Assembly (NCBI GenBank): GCA_002356455.1
Contig: AP017968.1
Span: 2,666,001-2,730,000, forward strand
Reading direction: 5' to 3'
DNA length: 64,000 nucleotides
DNA from: Fusobacterium varium
GTDB lineage: Bacteria; Fusobacteriota; Fusobacteriia; Fusobacteriales; Fusobacteriaceae
Within the stretch, counting starts at the first letter, position 1. Every line of letters starts with the position of its first letter. Both the position numbers and the translations under genes were made by a program. The notes below the pieces were generated by a model that was not told where the DNA came from, ran no database searches, and saw only the letters and a list, made by a program, of their open reading frames with translations. This document shows, piece by piece, positions 34,716-43,353 of this stretch.

Positions 34716-36641
34716 TTATTTTGCTCTTGACCCTACTACTACACTTTTATCTACTTCTACTAATTTTAATCCATTTACTTTGTCTTCAGTACTTAAAAGC
34801 ATTCCTTGAGACACTTCTCCTCTAAGTTTAACAGTTTTTAAATTAGTTATAGCAAGAACTTTTTTACCTACTAATTTTTCAGGTTCTGGATATGATTTTG
34901 CAATACCAGAAACTATCTGTCTAGCATGATCTCCAACACTTACTTTAAATTTAAGAAGTTTATCTGCTCCAGCTATTTTTCCAGCTTCTAATATTTCCAC
35001 AACCTGTATTTTTAATTTATCAAATTCAGAAATATCTACAGCATTTTCTATTACTAATTCTGGATTTACTGCCATTGGGTCTTTTTTAGGTTCAAGAGCT
35101 TCTAAATCAAGTCTTGGGAATATTGGTTCAGCATTTCCTAAAATATGCCCAACTGGAAGAAGATTCCATCCTGTAATATCAGCTACTTTAGCATCTCTTA
35201 CAGGTTTATCTATCCCTAACTGATTCCAGATTTTTTGAGCAGCAGCAGGCATATATGGATAAATCATTACAGCAGTTTTATACAATCCATTTACTAAATG
35301 ATTCATTACAACTGCCAATCTATCTTTTTTATCATCATCTTTTGCAAGTGTCCAAGGTGCAGTTTCATCAATATATTTATTAAGTCTTGATATAAATTTC
35401 CATATTGCTTCAAGAGATTTTGAAAATTGAACTATATTCATCTGTTCAGTGACTTCATTTAAAGTTTCATTCCATAAATTTTCTATTTCATCATCAAAAG
35501 TATCTCTTGTTGTTCCAGCAGTAATTACACCATCAAAATATTTTTTATACATTCCTAATGTTCTATTTAATAGATTTCCTAAATCATTTGCAAGATCAGA
35601 ATTTATTCTAGTAACTACTGATTTTGTTGAATAATCTCCATCATTTCCAAATTGAACTTCTCTAAGAAGACAATATCTGAAAGCATCTACACCATATTTT
35701 TTGCTTTCTGCTACTGGATCTACTACGTTCCCTCTAGATTTAGACATTTTTTCCCCTTCAGAAGTCCACCATCCATGAGCAACAACATTATCTGGAAGTT
35801 TTACTCCTGCTGATAAAAGCATACAAGGCCAAATAATAGCATGGAATCTTACTATATCTTTTCCTAACAGATGCATAACTTCTCCATTAGTCCAAAATTT
35901 ATCAAATAATTCAGGATTATTTTCATATCCTACTGCTGTAAGATAGTTAGTAAGAGCATCAAACCATACATAAGTTATATGTCCAGGAGCAAATTCTATT
36001 GGAATACCCCATTCAAAAGTATTTCTTGATATAGATAAGTCTTGTAATCCCTGTTTAATAAAAGAAACAACTTCATTCTTTCTTGAACGAGGAAGAATGA
36101 AATCTGGATGAGAATCTATATGTGCTAAAAGAGCATCCTGATATTTTGACATTTTGAAGAAATATGATTCTTCTTTTACTACTCTTAATTCTTTTCCGCA
36201 GTCAGGACAATGATTTCCATTTACTATTTGATTTTCAGGAACAAATGTTTCACAAGATACACAATATTTCCCTGAATATTCTCCTTTATATATATCTCCA
36301 TTATCATAAACTTTTTTTAGTATTTTCTTTACAGCCTCTTTATGTCTTGGCTCTGTAGTTCTTATAAAATCTGTATATTCTATATTTAAAGCTTTCCACA
36401 TTTCCACAAATTTTGGTGCCATTATATCTGTCCACTCTTGAGGTGTATATCCCTTTTGTTTGGCTGTTTCTTCTATTTTTTGTCCATGTTCATCAGTTCC
36501 AGTCAAAAAGAATACATCGTATCCCATAGTTTTTTTATATCTAGCTATAACATCTGCTGCTATAGTTGTATAAGCACTTCCAACATGTGGATCTCCATTT
36601 ACATAATAAATAGGTGTTGTTACATAAAAATTCTTACTCAT
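34716..36641 (-). CDS. metG: Methionyl-tRNA synthetase
   Basis: A 641-aa class I synthetase. The HIGH-like motif is PHVGSAYTT, the zinc knuckle is CVSCETF with CPDCGK, and KMSKS is intact (GEKMSKSRGN). The C-terminal ~110 residues form a Trbp111-type tRNA-binding domain (DKLKIQVVEILEAGKI ... GMLLSTED). It charges tRNA-Met in the cytosol. Length is typical of the two-domain bacterial enzyme. Confidence 0.97.
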   Translation of the reverse strand: MSKNFYVTTPIYYVNGDPHVGSAYTTIAADVIARYKKTMGYDVFFLTGTDEHGQKIEETAKQKGYTPQEWTDIMAPKFVEMWKALNIEYTDFIRTTEPRHKEAVKKILKKVYDNGDIYKGEYSGKYCVSCETFVPENQIVNGNHCPDCGKELRVVKEESYFFKMSKYQDALLAHIDSHPDFILPRSRKNEVVSFIKQGLQDLSISRNTFEWGIPIEFAPGHITYVWFDALTNYLTAVGYENNPELFDKFWTNGEVMHLLGKDIVRFHAIIWPCMLLSAGVKLPDNVVAHGWWTSEGEKMSKSRGNVVDPVAESKKYGVDAFRYCLLREVQFGNDGDYSTKSVVTRINSDLANDLGNLLNRTLGMYKKYFDGVITAGTTRDTFDDEIENLWNETLNEVTEQMNIVQFSKSLEAIWKFISRLNKYIDETAPWTLAKDDDKKDRLAVVMNHLVNGLYKTAVMIYPYMPAAAQKIWNQLGIDKPVRDAKVADITGWNLLPVGHILGNAEPIFPRLDLEALEPKKDPMAVNPELVIENAVDISEFDKLKIQVVEILEAGKIAGADKLLKFKVSVGDHARQIVSGIAKSYPEPEKLVGKKVLAITNLKTVKLRGEVSQGMLLSTEDKVNGLKLVEVDKSVVVGSRAK

Positions 36642-36674
36642 TATATCTCTCCTCTTTATGATTAGACATTCTTA

Positions 36675-37316
36675 CTAAAAATATTTTTCAGCCTCTTTAT
36701 CTAATTCATTTAATTTATTTTTTAAAATTTCACAATATTCTTCTATATTTGCATCTTTGGGTATTTCTATTGGGTCTCCCATCAAAAATACCATTGTTGT
36801 AAAAGGTTTTGGAAATTGAAATTTATCCCATGCTCTATTAAACGTCCATTTTCTCTTATAGGCCCCTCCCAGGGGAACCATCCGCATCTTTCCCTTTTGA
36901 GCTAAATAAATCATTCCAGGTTTCACCTCATATATAGGTCCTTTTGGTCCATCTACTGGAGTTCCTATACTATATCCTTTTTTCATCAGTTTAATAAGAG
37001 ATATTAAACTGGATGTTGAATTTTTATCCGAAGAACCTCTTACCATATGAAATCCCATTTTTTCCAATGGAACAGAAATAAGCTCACCATCTTTTGATGG
37101 ACTGGCAAGCACTGCTCTTTTCTCTATATAATCAAGACAAAGAGTTGGAGCTACAAGTTTATTATGCCAGAATGCAAAAACATAACTCTCCTCATTTTCT
37201 TTGACTTTTTCATTTTTTATTATTTTTATGTTTAATGTTTTTCCTACTATTTTCAGTATGTAATAAAGAATTAGTCCATACCTTCGATATTTAACTGCTT
37301 CTTTCTCCCTACTCAT
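36675..37316 (-). CDS. DUF374-type lysophospholipid acyltransferase family protein
   Basis: A 213-aa LPLAT-superfamily protein: FAFWHNKLVAPTL carries the HX4-like acyltransferase site, followed by SPSKDGELISVPLEKMGFHMVRGSS and the PVDGPKGPIYEVKPGM block typical of DUF374. The family is associated with lipid A or envelope lipid acylation. The start is ATG 37316 with AGGAGA; a TTG further up lies ahead of that site. First gene of the operon with metG and galU. Confidence 0.8.
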   Translation of the reverse strand: MSREKEAVKYRRYGLILYYILKIVGKTLNIKIIKNEKVKENEESYVFAFWHNKLVAPTLCLDYIEKRAVLASPSKDGELISVPLEKMGFHMVRGSSDKNSTSSLISLIKLMKKGYSIGTPVDGPKGPIYEVKPGMIYLAQKGKMRMVPLGGAYKRKWTFNRAWDKFQFPKPFTTMVFLMGDPIEIPKDANIEEYCEILKNKLNELDKEAEKYF

Positions 37317-37913
37317 GTCAATTCTCCTCAAGTCAATTATAGTATTATTAATTATATCACATTGTACCTATTTTAAAAAGTAGCTTTCTCAAAAACCTTT
37401 CAACCTTTTTATACTTTTTTAAGAAAATATTTTATATTTTTTAATTTAATATTTTATAAAAATTAAATTTAAAGTTGAAAAAATATTTATCACCAAAAAC
37501 TTCTATTACTCATAATTTTATATTCTAAAATTCTTTTATTCTCATTTTATTTTTTTCAACATACTTCCCCCATTTTTTTAACATATGTATGTATTAAATT
37601 TAACATGCATCATTTTTTGTTTTTTTTAACTCTAAAAACTTTTATTTAAAGAATGTTTTAATAAAAAATAGATGTCATTTTTAAAAAGTTTTAAAACATA
37701 GAAATCATCAATATTTGTAAAATATATAAATTAAGATTTGTAAAAAAATTGAGAAAATTTGAACTCAATATATATGCTGACTTCTCAATAAAAAATAAAA
37801 ATCACAAGTATTAAAAACAATTGAAAAATGTGCATCAAGAAAATATATACTTGATTAGTAATACATATATTCTTGATGGAAAATATTGTTGTGATGACAG
37901 CAGGAGGGATTAA
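37317..37913 (+). promoter_or_regulatory. Autotransporter 1 upstream region with promoter and inverted repeat
   Basis: 597 bp of AT-rich DNA with no ORF. The best promoter is TTGAAA (37821-37826), 17-nt spacer, TATATA (37844-37849). An inverted repeat CATCAAGAAaATATA ... TATATTCTTGATG (37833-37878) overlaps the spacer and -10 and the early transcript, and could be an operator. The start has AGGAGG. Confidence 0.5.
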
Positions 37914-40481
37914 ATGAAAAAAAGAATATTTTGGGGACAGTTGATTGCAGCTCTTCTATGTATAGGGAATAGTGCATTTTCTCAAACAGTTTGGACAGAT
38001 GGAGATTTTACTCCATCTAAAGGACATACTTGGATTAATGCGGGAAATTGGGAATATGGAGGAGATGTTCATATTCAAAATATTAATGAAGTTATATTTG
38101 AATCAAATATGGCTGGTAAGCCTAATACTGGTGTGTTAAGCATAGAGGCAGGTGGAAAACTTACAGCTGATGGTATGGTAATTGTAAATCAATTAGGCCC
38201 TACAACTGGAGATGCAGTATTAGTTACTGATGGTGGTAAAGCATGCTTTAATGGAGGACTTACTGCCAATATAATAAACAGCAGCAATAATTACTATGCT
38301 GTTGGAGTTATTAAAGCAAATTCTGAATTTCATGTTAAGGGGGATACTATAATCAATGCTAATTTTGAAAAAGGATATGGGTTATATTTAGGTGAAGGAA
38401 CTACTAACAGCTTTAATAAAAACAGTAATGATTATGGTAGTGTAAATATTTATACTGGAAAAATTGGAGTTTACAGTCTTGGAAATACAGACTTTAATCA
38501 GAATGTAAATATATATCTTAATTCAAATGGAGCAACAGGATTAATTTCCAATAGTACTAATACTTTATCTACTACAACTTTTAATGGTTTTGTTACTGTA
38601 GTAAATAATTCTATCAGTGATAATACATCTAGTGCTTATGGACTTGCAGTATCTAATGCAAATGGTATTCTTAATCTAAATAATGGCGGAAAAATAATAT
38701 TTGGAAACAATTACACTAATGGACACGAAATAGGAATCTATGCCAATAAAGGAATTGTGAATATAACAGGGGATTTTACTGTTCAGAGTAATTCTGGTGG
38801 TATACAAGCTGCCTTTTATGCTGATAATGGTGGAAAAATTAATGCTGTGAATTCTGTTATGAATTTAATAGGAAGTATGTATGCCAACAATAGTTCTCTA
38901 ATACAAATTTCAATGAATGATGGTTCTTTTTGGGAAGGAGCTTCATATATAGGAAATGGGAGTACTACTGACATTACAATGACTGGAAGCCAATGGAAAA
39001 TTACAGATGATTCAGCAGTAACCAATCTAAACATATTAAATGGAACAACTGTTTATCTCAATGCTGATCCAGATTACAATAACTTTACTGCCAGAACTCT
39101 TACAATATCTCAAAATTATTATGGAGATAACAGTACAATAGTTTTTAATACTCAACTTGAAGATGATAACTCTATTACTGATAAAATGATAGTTGAAGGA
39201 GATACCTCTGGAACAACTAAAGTAAGAATTAATAATATGGGAGGAAATGGAGCCTATACACAGAATGGAATTGAACTTATTTCTGTTCTTGGAGTTTCTG
39301 ATGGAGAATTTATAAAAGATGGGAGAATAGTGGCAGGAGCCTATGAATATTTTCTGAATCGTGGTGATGGAATCACTACAGACAATAATAATTGGTATCT
39401 GACAAGTACAATTCCTTCTATTATTCCACCTATTGTTACTCCTCCAGATCCAGTAGATCCTGAACTAATTGTTCCTCCATTAGTAGTTCCACCTACAGCT
39501 GATCCTATTTATCGTCCAGAATCTGGAAGTTATTTGGCAAATGCTGCAGCTGTAAATTCTTTATTTATTCATACACTTCATGATCGTCTAGGAGAAACAC
39601 AATATACAGATACTCTGAATAAAAAAGAAAAAGTATCAAGTATATGGGTAAGAAATATTGGTGGATACAGCACATTTAGAGACAATTCAAATCAATTAAA
39701 AACTACAAATAAAAAGAATGTAATTCAGGTGGGAGGAGATATTGCTGATTGGAGCAGCAATGAAAACAACCGTTATCATTTAGGGTTTATGGCTGGATAT
39801 GGGTTCAATCATAGTAAAACTGAATCAAAGAAAACTTCTTATATTTCAAAGGGAGAAACAGAAGGTTTCAATCTTGGAATATATGGAACATACTATGCTA
39901 ATGAAATTGATAAATCTGGATTCTATACAGACACATGGCTGACATACAGCTGGTTTGATAATGAAGTCCATGGTGAAGAATTAGAAAAAGAAAAATACAA
40001 ATCAAGAGGGGTTACAGCTTCAATTGAAAGTGGTTATAGCTTTAAAATAAAAAATGATGATTCTCATAGAAAAACATATTACATCCAGCCAAAAGCGCAG
40101 ATTATATATATGGGCATTGATACTGATAACCATACTGAAGTCAATGGAACTAAAGTTGAAACTAAAGGAAATGAAAATATTCAAACTCGTGCAGGAATAA
40201 GGGTATACGCAAATCATTTCAACTCTGCAGACAGAAATAACAGCAAGGAAATTCAACCTTTTATTGAAACAAACTGGATTCATAACAGTGAAGATATCAA
40301 AGTATCTATGGACGATGTAAATAATAAGATAAGAGGTACAAAAGATATTGGAGAAGTAAAAATTGGAACAGAAATAAAAATAAATCCTAATTTTAACCTT
40401 TGGGGAAATGTTTCTCATCAATGGGGAGGAAGCGGATATAGAGATACAAAAATTACCATAGGCGTGAAATATAGCTTTTAA
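37914..40481 (+). CDS. Autotransporter outer-membrane protein 1
   Basis: An 855-aa type Va secreted surface protein. Signal peptide MKKRIFWGQLIAALLC.. with likely cleavage after AFS. The passenger (~25-495) is Asn/Gly/Thr/Ser-rich with repeated short beta-strand units of a beta-helix. A Pro-rich linker (PPIVTPPDPVDP, ~498-532) leads to the C-terminal beta-barrel, starting near SSIWVRNIGGYSTF and ending in the aromatic VKYSF. Probably an adhesin or surface decoration; no protease motif seen. Terminator follows at 40512. Confidence 0.9.
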   Translation: MKKRIFWGQLIAALLCIGNSAFSQTVWTDGDFTPSKGHTWINAGNWEYGGDVHIQNINEVIFESNMAGKPNTGVLSIEAGGKLTADGMVIVNQLGPTTGDAVLVTDGGKACFNGGLTANIINSSNNYYAVGVIKANSEFHVKGDTIINANFEKGYGLYLGEGTTNSFNKNSNDYGSVNIYTGKIGVYSLGNTDFNQNVNIYLNSNGATGLISNSTNTLSTTTFNGFVTVVNNSISDNTSSAYGLAVSNANGILNLNNGGKIIFGNNYTNGHEIGIYANKGIVNITGDFTVQSNSGGIQAAFYADNGGKINAVNSVMNLIGSMYANNSSLIQISMNDGSFWEGASYIGNGSTTDITMTGSQWKITDDSAVTNLNILNGTTVYLNADPDYNNFTARTLTISQNYYGDNSTIVFNTQLEDDNSITDKMIVEGDTSGTTKVRINNMGGNGAYTQNGIELISVLGVSDGEFIKDGRIVAGAYEYFLNRGDGITTDNNNWYLTSTIPSIIPPIVTPPDPVDPELIVPPLVVPPTADPIYRPESGSYLANAAAVNSLFIHTLHDRLGETQYTDTLNKKEKVSSIWVRNIGGYSTFRDNSNQLKTTNKKNVIQVGGDIADWSSNENNRYHLGFMAGYGFNHSKTESKKTSYISKGETEGFNLGIYGTYYANEIDKSGFYTDTWLTYSWFDNEVHGEELEKEKYKSRGVTASIESGYSFKIKNDDSHRKTYYIQPKAQIIYMGIDTDNHTEVNGTKVETKGNENIQTRAGIRVYANHFNSADRNNSKEIQPFIETNWIHNSEDIKVSMDDVNNKIRGTKDIGEVKIGTEIKINPNFNLWGNVSHQWGGSGYRDTKITIGVKYSF

Positions 40482-40511
40482 ATAATTTCTAACTAAAATC
40501 TTTTATTATTT

Positions 40512-40545
40512 AACTGCAGATAATAAATATCTGCAGTTTTTTATT
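40512..40545 (+). terminator. Autotransporter 1 terminator
   Basis: ACTGCAGATA / TATCTGCAGT stem (40512-40538) followed by a T-run. Confidence 0.85.
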
Positions 40546-40594
40546 TTAAAACCTTTTATTCTATAAATTATCATATCCACATTATAATATAAAA

Positions 40595-40622
40595 AGAAGC
40601 TGAATAACTCAGCTTCTAAAAA
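40595..40622 (-). terminator. Terminator of wzz-like gene 1
   Basis: AGAAGCTGA / TCAGCTTCT perfect 9-bp stem with a 5-nt loop. A-run on the left gives a T-run on the minus strand. Confidence 0.8.
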
Positions 40623-40625
40623 ATT

Positions 40626-41963
40626 TTAATTTTTAAAAGAAAATCTCATCTTATAATTTTTAGCAAATTCACAAATAAATATTAAAAATATACTTGTAAA
40701 TAATCCCAGTACTGTTCCTACACCTAAAAATAAAATTATTGGTTTTCCAGAATTATTTATTTCTACTGGTGTCAATATTTTTATCATATCCCCATATTTC
40801 ACTTCATAAAATTCTTTATTTATATTATTTGTATCTTCTATTACTTTATTTAATCTATCTGCTAACAAATTTATATTTTCATTTATTGCTTTATTTTCTT
40901 CTTCAGTAGGGTACACAATTTTTAATATTTCTTCTTCTTTAAATTTTATCTCATACTCTACATTTTTTATAGAAGTATTAACAAGAAGATATTTTTCAAT
41001 CAATTTTGAATAATATTCATTTTCAGTTTCTAATTTAATTCCCATTTCTCCCATAGAAGGAACTACAATTTGTCTATTTATTGGTTTATATTCATCTAAT
41101 ACATTTCTTATTACTTTTGACTCTCCAATTAATTTTTCTCTTTTTAAATTAAGAAGTTTTATATCAGCTCTAAGTTTTGTTTCTCTTGTATTTTTAGAGT
41201 TTGATAATCCTTTTATATCCAAAAAAGATTCTAATTTTTTTAACTCTATATTTTGGAGATTATCCAGTCTGTTGTTCAATTCATTAAATGAATATCCTAA
41301 AGTTTTTGAATAATAATTCATTTTATCATCTACAGAAAAATTAAGTTTTAAATTTTTAATTTTTTCATTAAATAATAAAATATAATCATCATAATCATAG
41401 GCTGTACTTACTTTTTCCATAAATAAAATTTCACTTTTAGGTTTATATTTATTTTCAAATTCTTCTACTACACCAATTGAAAGTTTTTCTAATATCTCTT
41501 TATTCATTTCTTTTAATTTTATTTTATACTGTGTAGGATAATAACTTAATATTTCTCCTTTCTTTAAAGCACTTTCTATTTTTTGTGAAATATTATTAGG
41601 TACTATTCCATCAATACTCAATGAATTTCTAAAATCTGCAAATTCTTTGGCTTTTATTTTCTCATTTTTAAATTCTGCAAATACAGAATTTAAAATATTT
41701 ATACTTACAAGATTGTCTTTTAAAAAAGGAGTTTTATCTGGATTTAGTCCTGTTTCCAGTTCAGGATAATTAAGTCCTATTACTACACTTGTTGTCATAT
41801 TTTTTTTGTTAAAAATATACCCAGCTATTCCTGAAATAAAAATAATTGATATTGTTACAGCTATCATCATTAATTTATGATTCAATAAAATTTTAATTAA
41901 TTCCATCAAATCAATTTCTTCATCTTCTTGATTTTGATAAACTCTTTCTTCTAATTGATTCAT
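40626..41963 (-). CDS. Wzz-type chain-length determinant protein 1
   Basis: A 445-aa inner-membrane polysaccharide co-polymerase. N-terminal acidic segment EEIDLMELIKILLNHK, TM1 at ~30-50, a long periplasmic helical part, Pro-containing TM2 near the C-terminus (KPIILFLGVGTVLGLFTSIF). Wzz proteins set O-antigen or capsule chain length with a Wzy polymerase. No glycosyltransferases or wzy lie nearby. Divergent from wzz 2, with which it shares the start MNQLE. Confidence 0.8.
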   Translation of the reverse strand: MNQLEERVYQNQEDEEIDLMELIKILLNHKLMMIAVTISIIFISGIAGYIFNKKNMTTSVVIGLNYPELETGLNPDKTPFLKDNLVSINILNSVFAEFKNEKIKAKEFADFRNSLSIDGIVPNNISQKIESALKKGEILSYYPTQYKIKLKEMNKEILEKLSIGVVEEFENKYKPKSEILFMEKVSTAYDYDDYILLFNEKIKNLKLNFSVDDKMNYYSKTLGYSFNELNNRLDNLQNIELKKLESFLDIKGLSNSKNTRETKLRADIKLLNLKREKLIGESKVIRNVLDEYKPINRQIVVPSMGEMGIKLETENEYYSKLIEKYLLVNTSIKNVEYEIKFKEEEILKIVYPTEEENKAINENINLLADRLNKVIEDTNNINKEFYEVKYGDMIKILTPVEINNSGKPIILFLGVGTVLGLFTSIFLIFICEFAKNYKMRFSFKN

Positions 41964-41998
41964 TTACTTTCTCCCTTTTTGTTTTGATTTATAGGGAG

Positions 41999-42027
41999 AT
42001 TTTAACTCATTTAAATATTTTTGTCAA
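41999..42027 (-). promoter_or_regulatory. Promoter of wzz-like gene 1
   Basis: TTGACA (42027-42022), 17-nt spacer, TAAAAT (42004-41999), minus strand. Confidence 0.75.
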
Positions 42028-42167
42028 TATATAATTCTATTTTAAACACAATTAAATCATTAAATATTCATCTGATTATAATAAAATAGCTTGATTTTCA
42101 AGTTGGATTATTACCCCTCTTTAAAACAAATAAAAATACTATCTTCTATTTTTTCCAACAATAAAAA

Positions 42168-42196
42168 TTGACAAAAAATATATTATAAGATAAAAT
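42168..42196 (+). promoter_or_regulatory. Promoter of wzz-like gene 2
   Basis: TTGACA (42168-42173), 17-nt spacer, TAAAAT (42191-42196). It gives a 5' UTR of about 80 nt. The remainder of the 322-bp divergent region shows nothing else I can name. Confidence 0.75.
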
Positions 42197-42285
42197 TATT
42201 TGTGAATACAGGCTTTTCCAACTGATAAAAACTTATATATCTCTACTAGAAATTAAAATTATAAAAATTATATATAGGAGTTGTT

Positions 42286-43242
42286 ATGAATCAATTAGAA
42301 AAAAAAGAATATTACGAAGAAGACGAAATAGATATCTATGAACTAGTAGACATTATTATCAAAAGAAAGATATTAGTTTTAGTAATTTTTATTATTTGTT
42401 CTTTACTTGGATTAGGAGCTGCTTTTTTCGTTAGAAGCTTTAGACAGGATACTTTAGCATTAAAGTTTAATATTAACTATGCTAAACTTGAGAATAATTA
42501 TTTCTTTGCAAAATCTGGTTTAAATTTTACAAAAATAAATGTAGATAATATTCTAATTACTAATAAATATGTTGATGAATTCTTCAAACTGGAAAAATTA
42601 AATGAACTCTATTTAGAAAAAGTAAAAGAGGGAAACAGAAATGATTATTCAAGATCTAAATTTTTAAATGATATTCTAAAAGTTTCATTTAATAGAGATA
42701 CTAACAGCTATACAGTATCGGTCACTATGAAAAAAGATCAGGAACTTCAAAAAGACATATTAAATAAATACATTACTATTATAGAATCCCTTATCAATAT
42801 TCAGGTTGATGATGAAATAGAAAATAGATATACTTTTGTTGAGTCTGAAAATAGAATTTCAAGAGAAAAACTTAATAAAATTGAAAATAATATTAAAGAA
42901 ATACTTGAAAAAGAAAAAAATAATTTAAATAAAGATACTAATCTTAAAGAATTTATTGAATATACTAATCCTGTTTTATCTGTAGAAAGAGAAAAAGTAA
43001 CTAATTTATATAATCAAAGTTCTGAAATGCTTATTGGACTAAATGGACTAAAAAGAGATGATGAAATAAAAAATATAATCTCTTTAGACTCTTCTATTTA
43101 TGAAATAGAGACAAAAAGTAAAGCTAAGATGATTTTAGCAGTTGGAATTTTATTAGGAATAGTATTGGGAATAATGAGTGCTTTTATAGCTGAATTTATA
43201 GATAATTATAAAAAAAGAGCAATTGCTCTTATAAAAAAATAG
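42286..43242 (+). CDS. Wzz-type chain-length determinant protein 2
   Basis: A 318-aa relative of wzz 1 and 3: acidic N-terminus (EEDEIDIYELVDIIIKRK), TM1 (ILVLVIFIICSLLGLGAAFFV), a periplasmic helical region, TM2 (MILAVGILLGIVLGIMSAFIAEF) and a short basic tail. Monocistronic with its own promoter and terminator. Role in surface polysaccharide length control inferred. Confidence 0.8.
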   Translation: MNQLEKKEYYEEDEIDIYELVDIIIKRKILVLVIFIICSLLGLGAAFFVRSFRQDTLALKFNINYAKLENNYFFAKSGLNFTKINVDNILITNKYVDEFFKLEKLNELYLEKVKEGNRNDYSRSKFLNDILKVSFNRDTNSYTVSVTMKKDQELQKDILNKYITIIESLINIQVDDEIENRYTFVESENRISREKLNKIENNIKEILEKEKNNLNKDTNLKEFIEYTNPVLSVEREKVTNLYNQSSEMLIGLNGLKRDDEIKNIISLDSSIYEIETKSKAKMILAVGILLGIVLGIMSAFIAEFIDNYKKRAIALIKK

Positions 43243-43245
43243 TAA

Positions 43246-43275
43246 AAAAAGCTGTTTTATAACAGCTTTTTTATT
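43246..43275 (+). terminator. Terminator of wzz-like gene 2
   Basis: AAAGCTGTT-TTAT-AACAGCTTT stem with T-run on the plus strand and A-run on the left. Confidence 0.85.
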
Positions 43276-43298
43276 TTATAACCATACTTCAATTATAA

Positions 43299-43331
43299 AA
43301 GGCTGCATATAATTACTCTATATACAGCCTT
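43299..43331 (-). terminator. Terminator of carAB operon 1
   Basis: AAGGCTG(C)ATATA / TATATACAGCCTT stem; reading on the minus strand it ends in CAGCCTTTTATA. Confidence 0.7.
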
Positions 43332-43353
43332 AATAAATTTTAAATTTTTTTAA

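Noticed and set aside
37420-37820. Search for a small gene or RNA in the long gap before autotransporter 1.
   Set aside because: Only AT-rich sequence with frequent stops; no ribosome site with a usable start and no conserved RNA signature seen.
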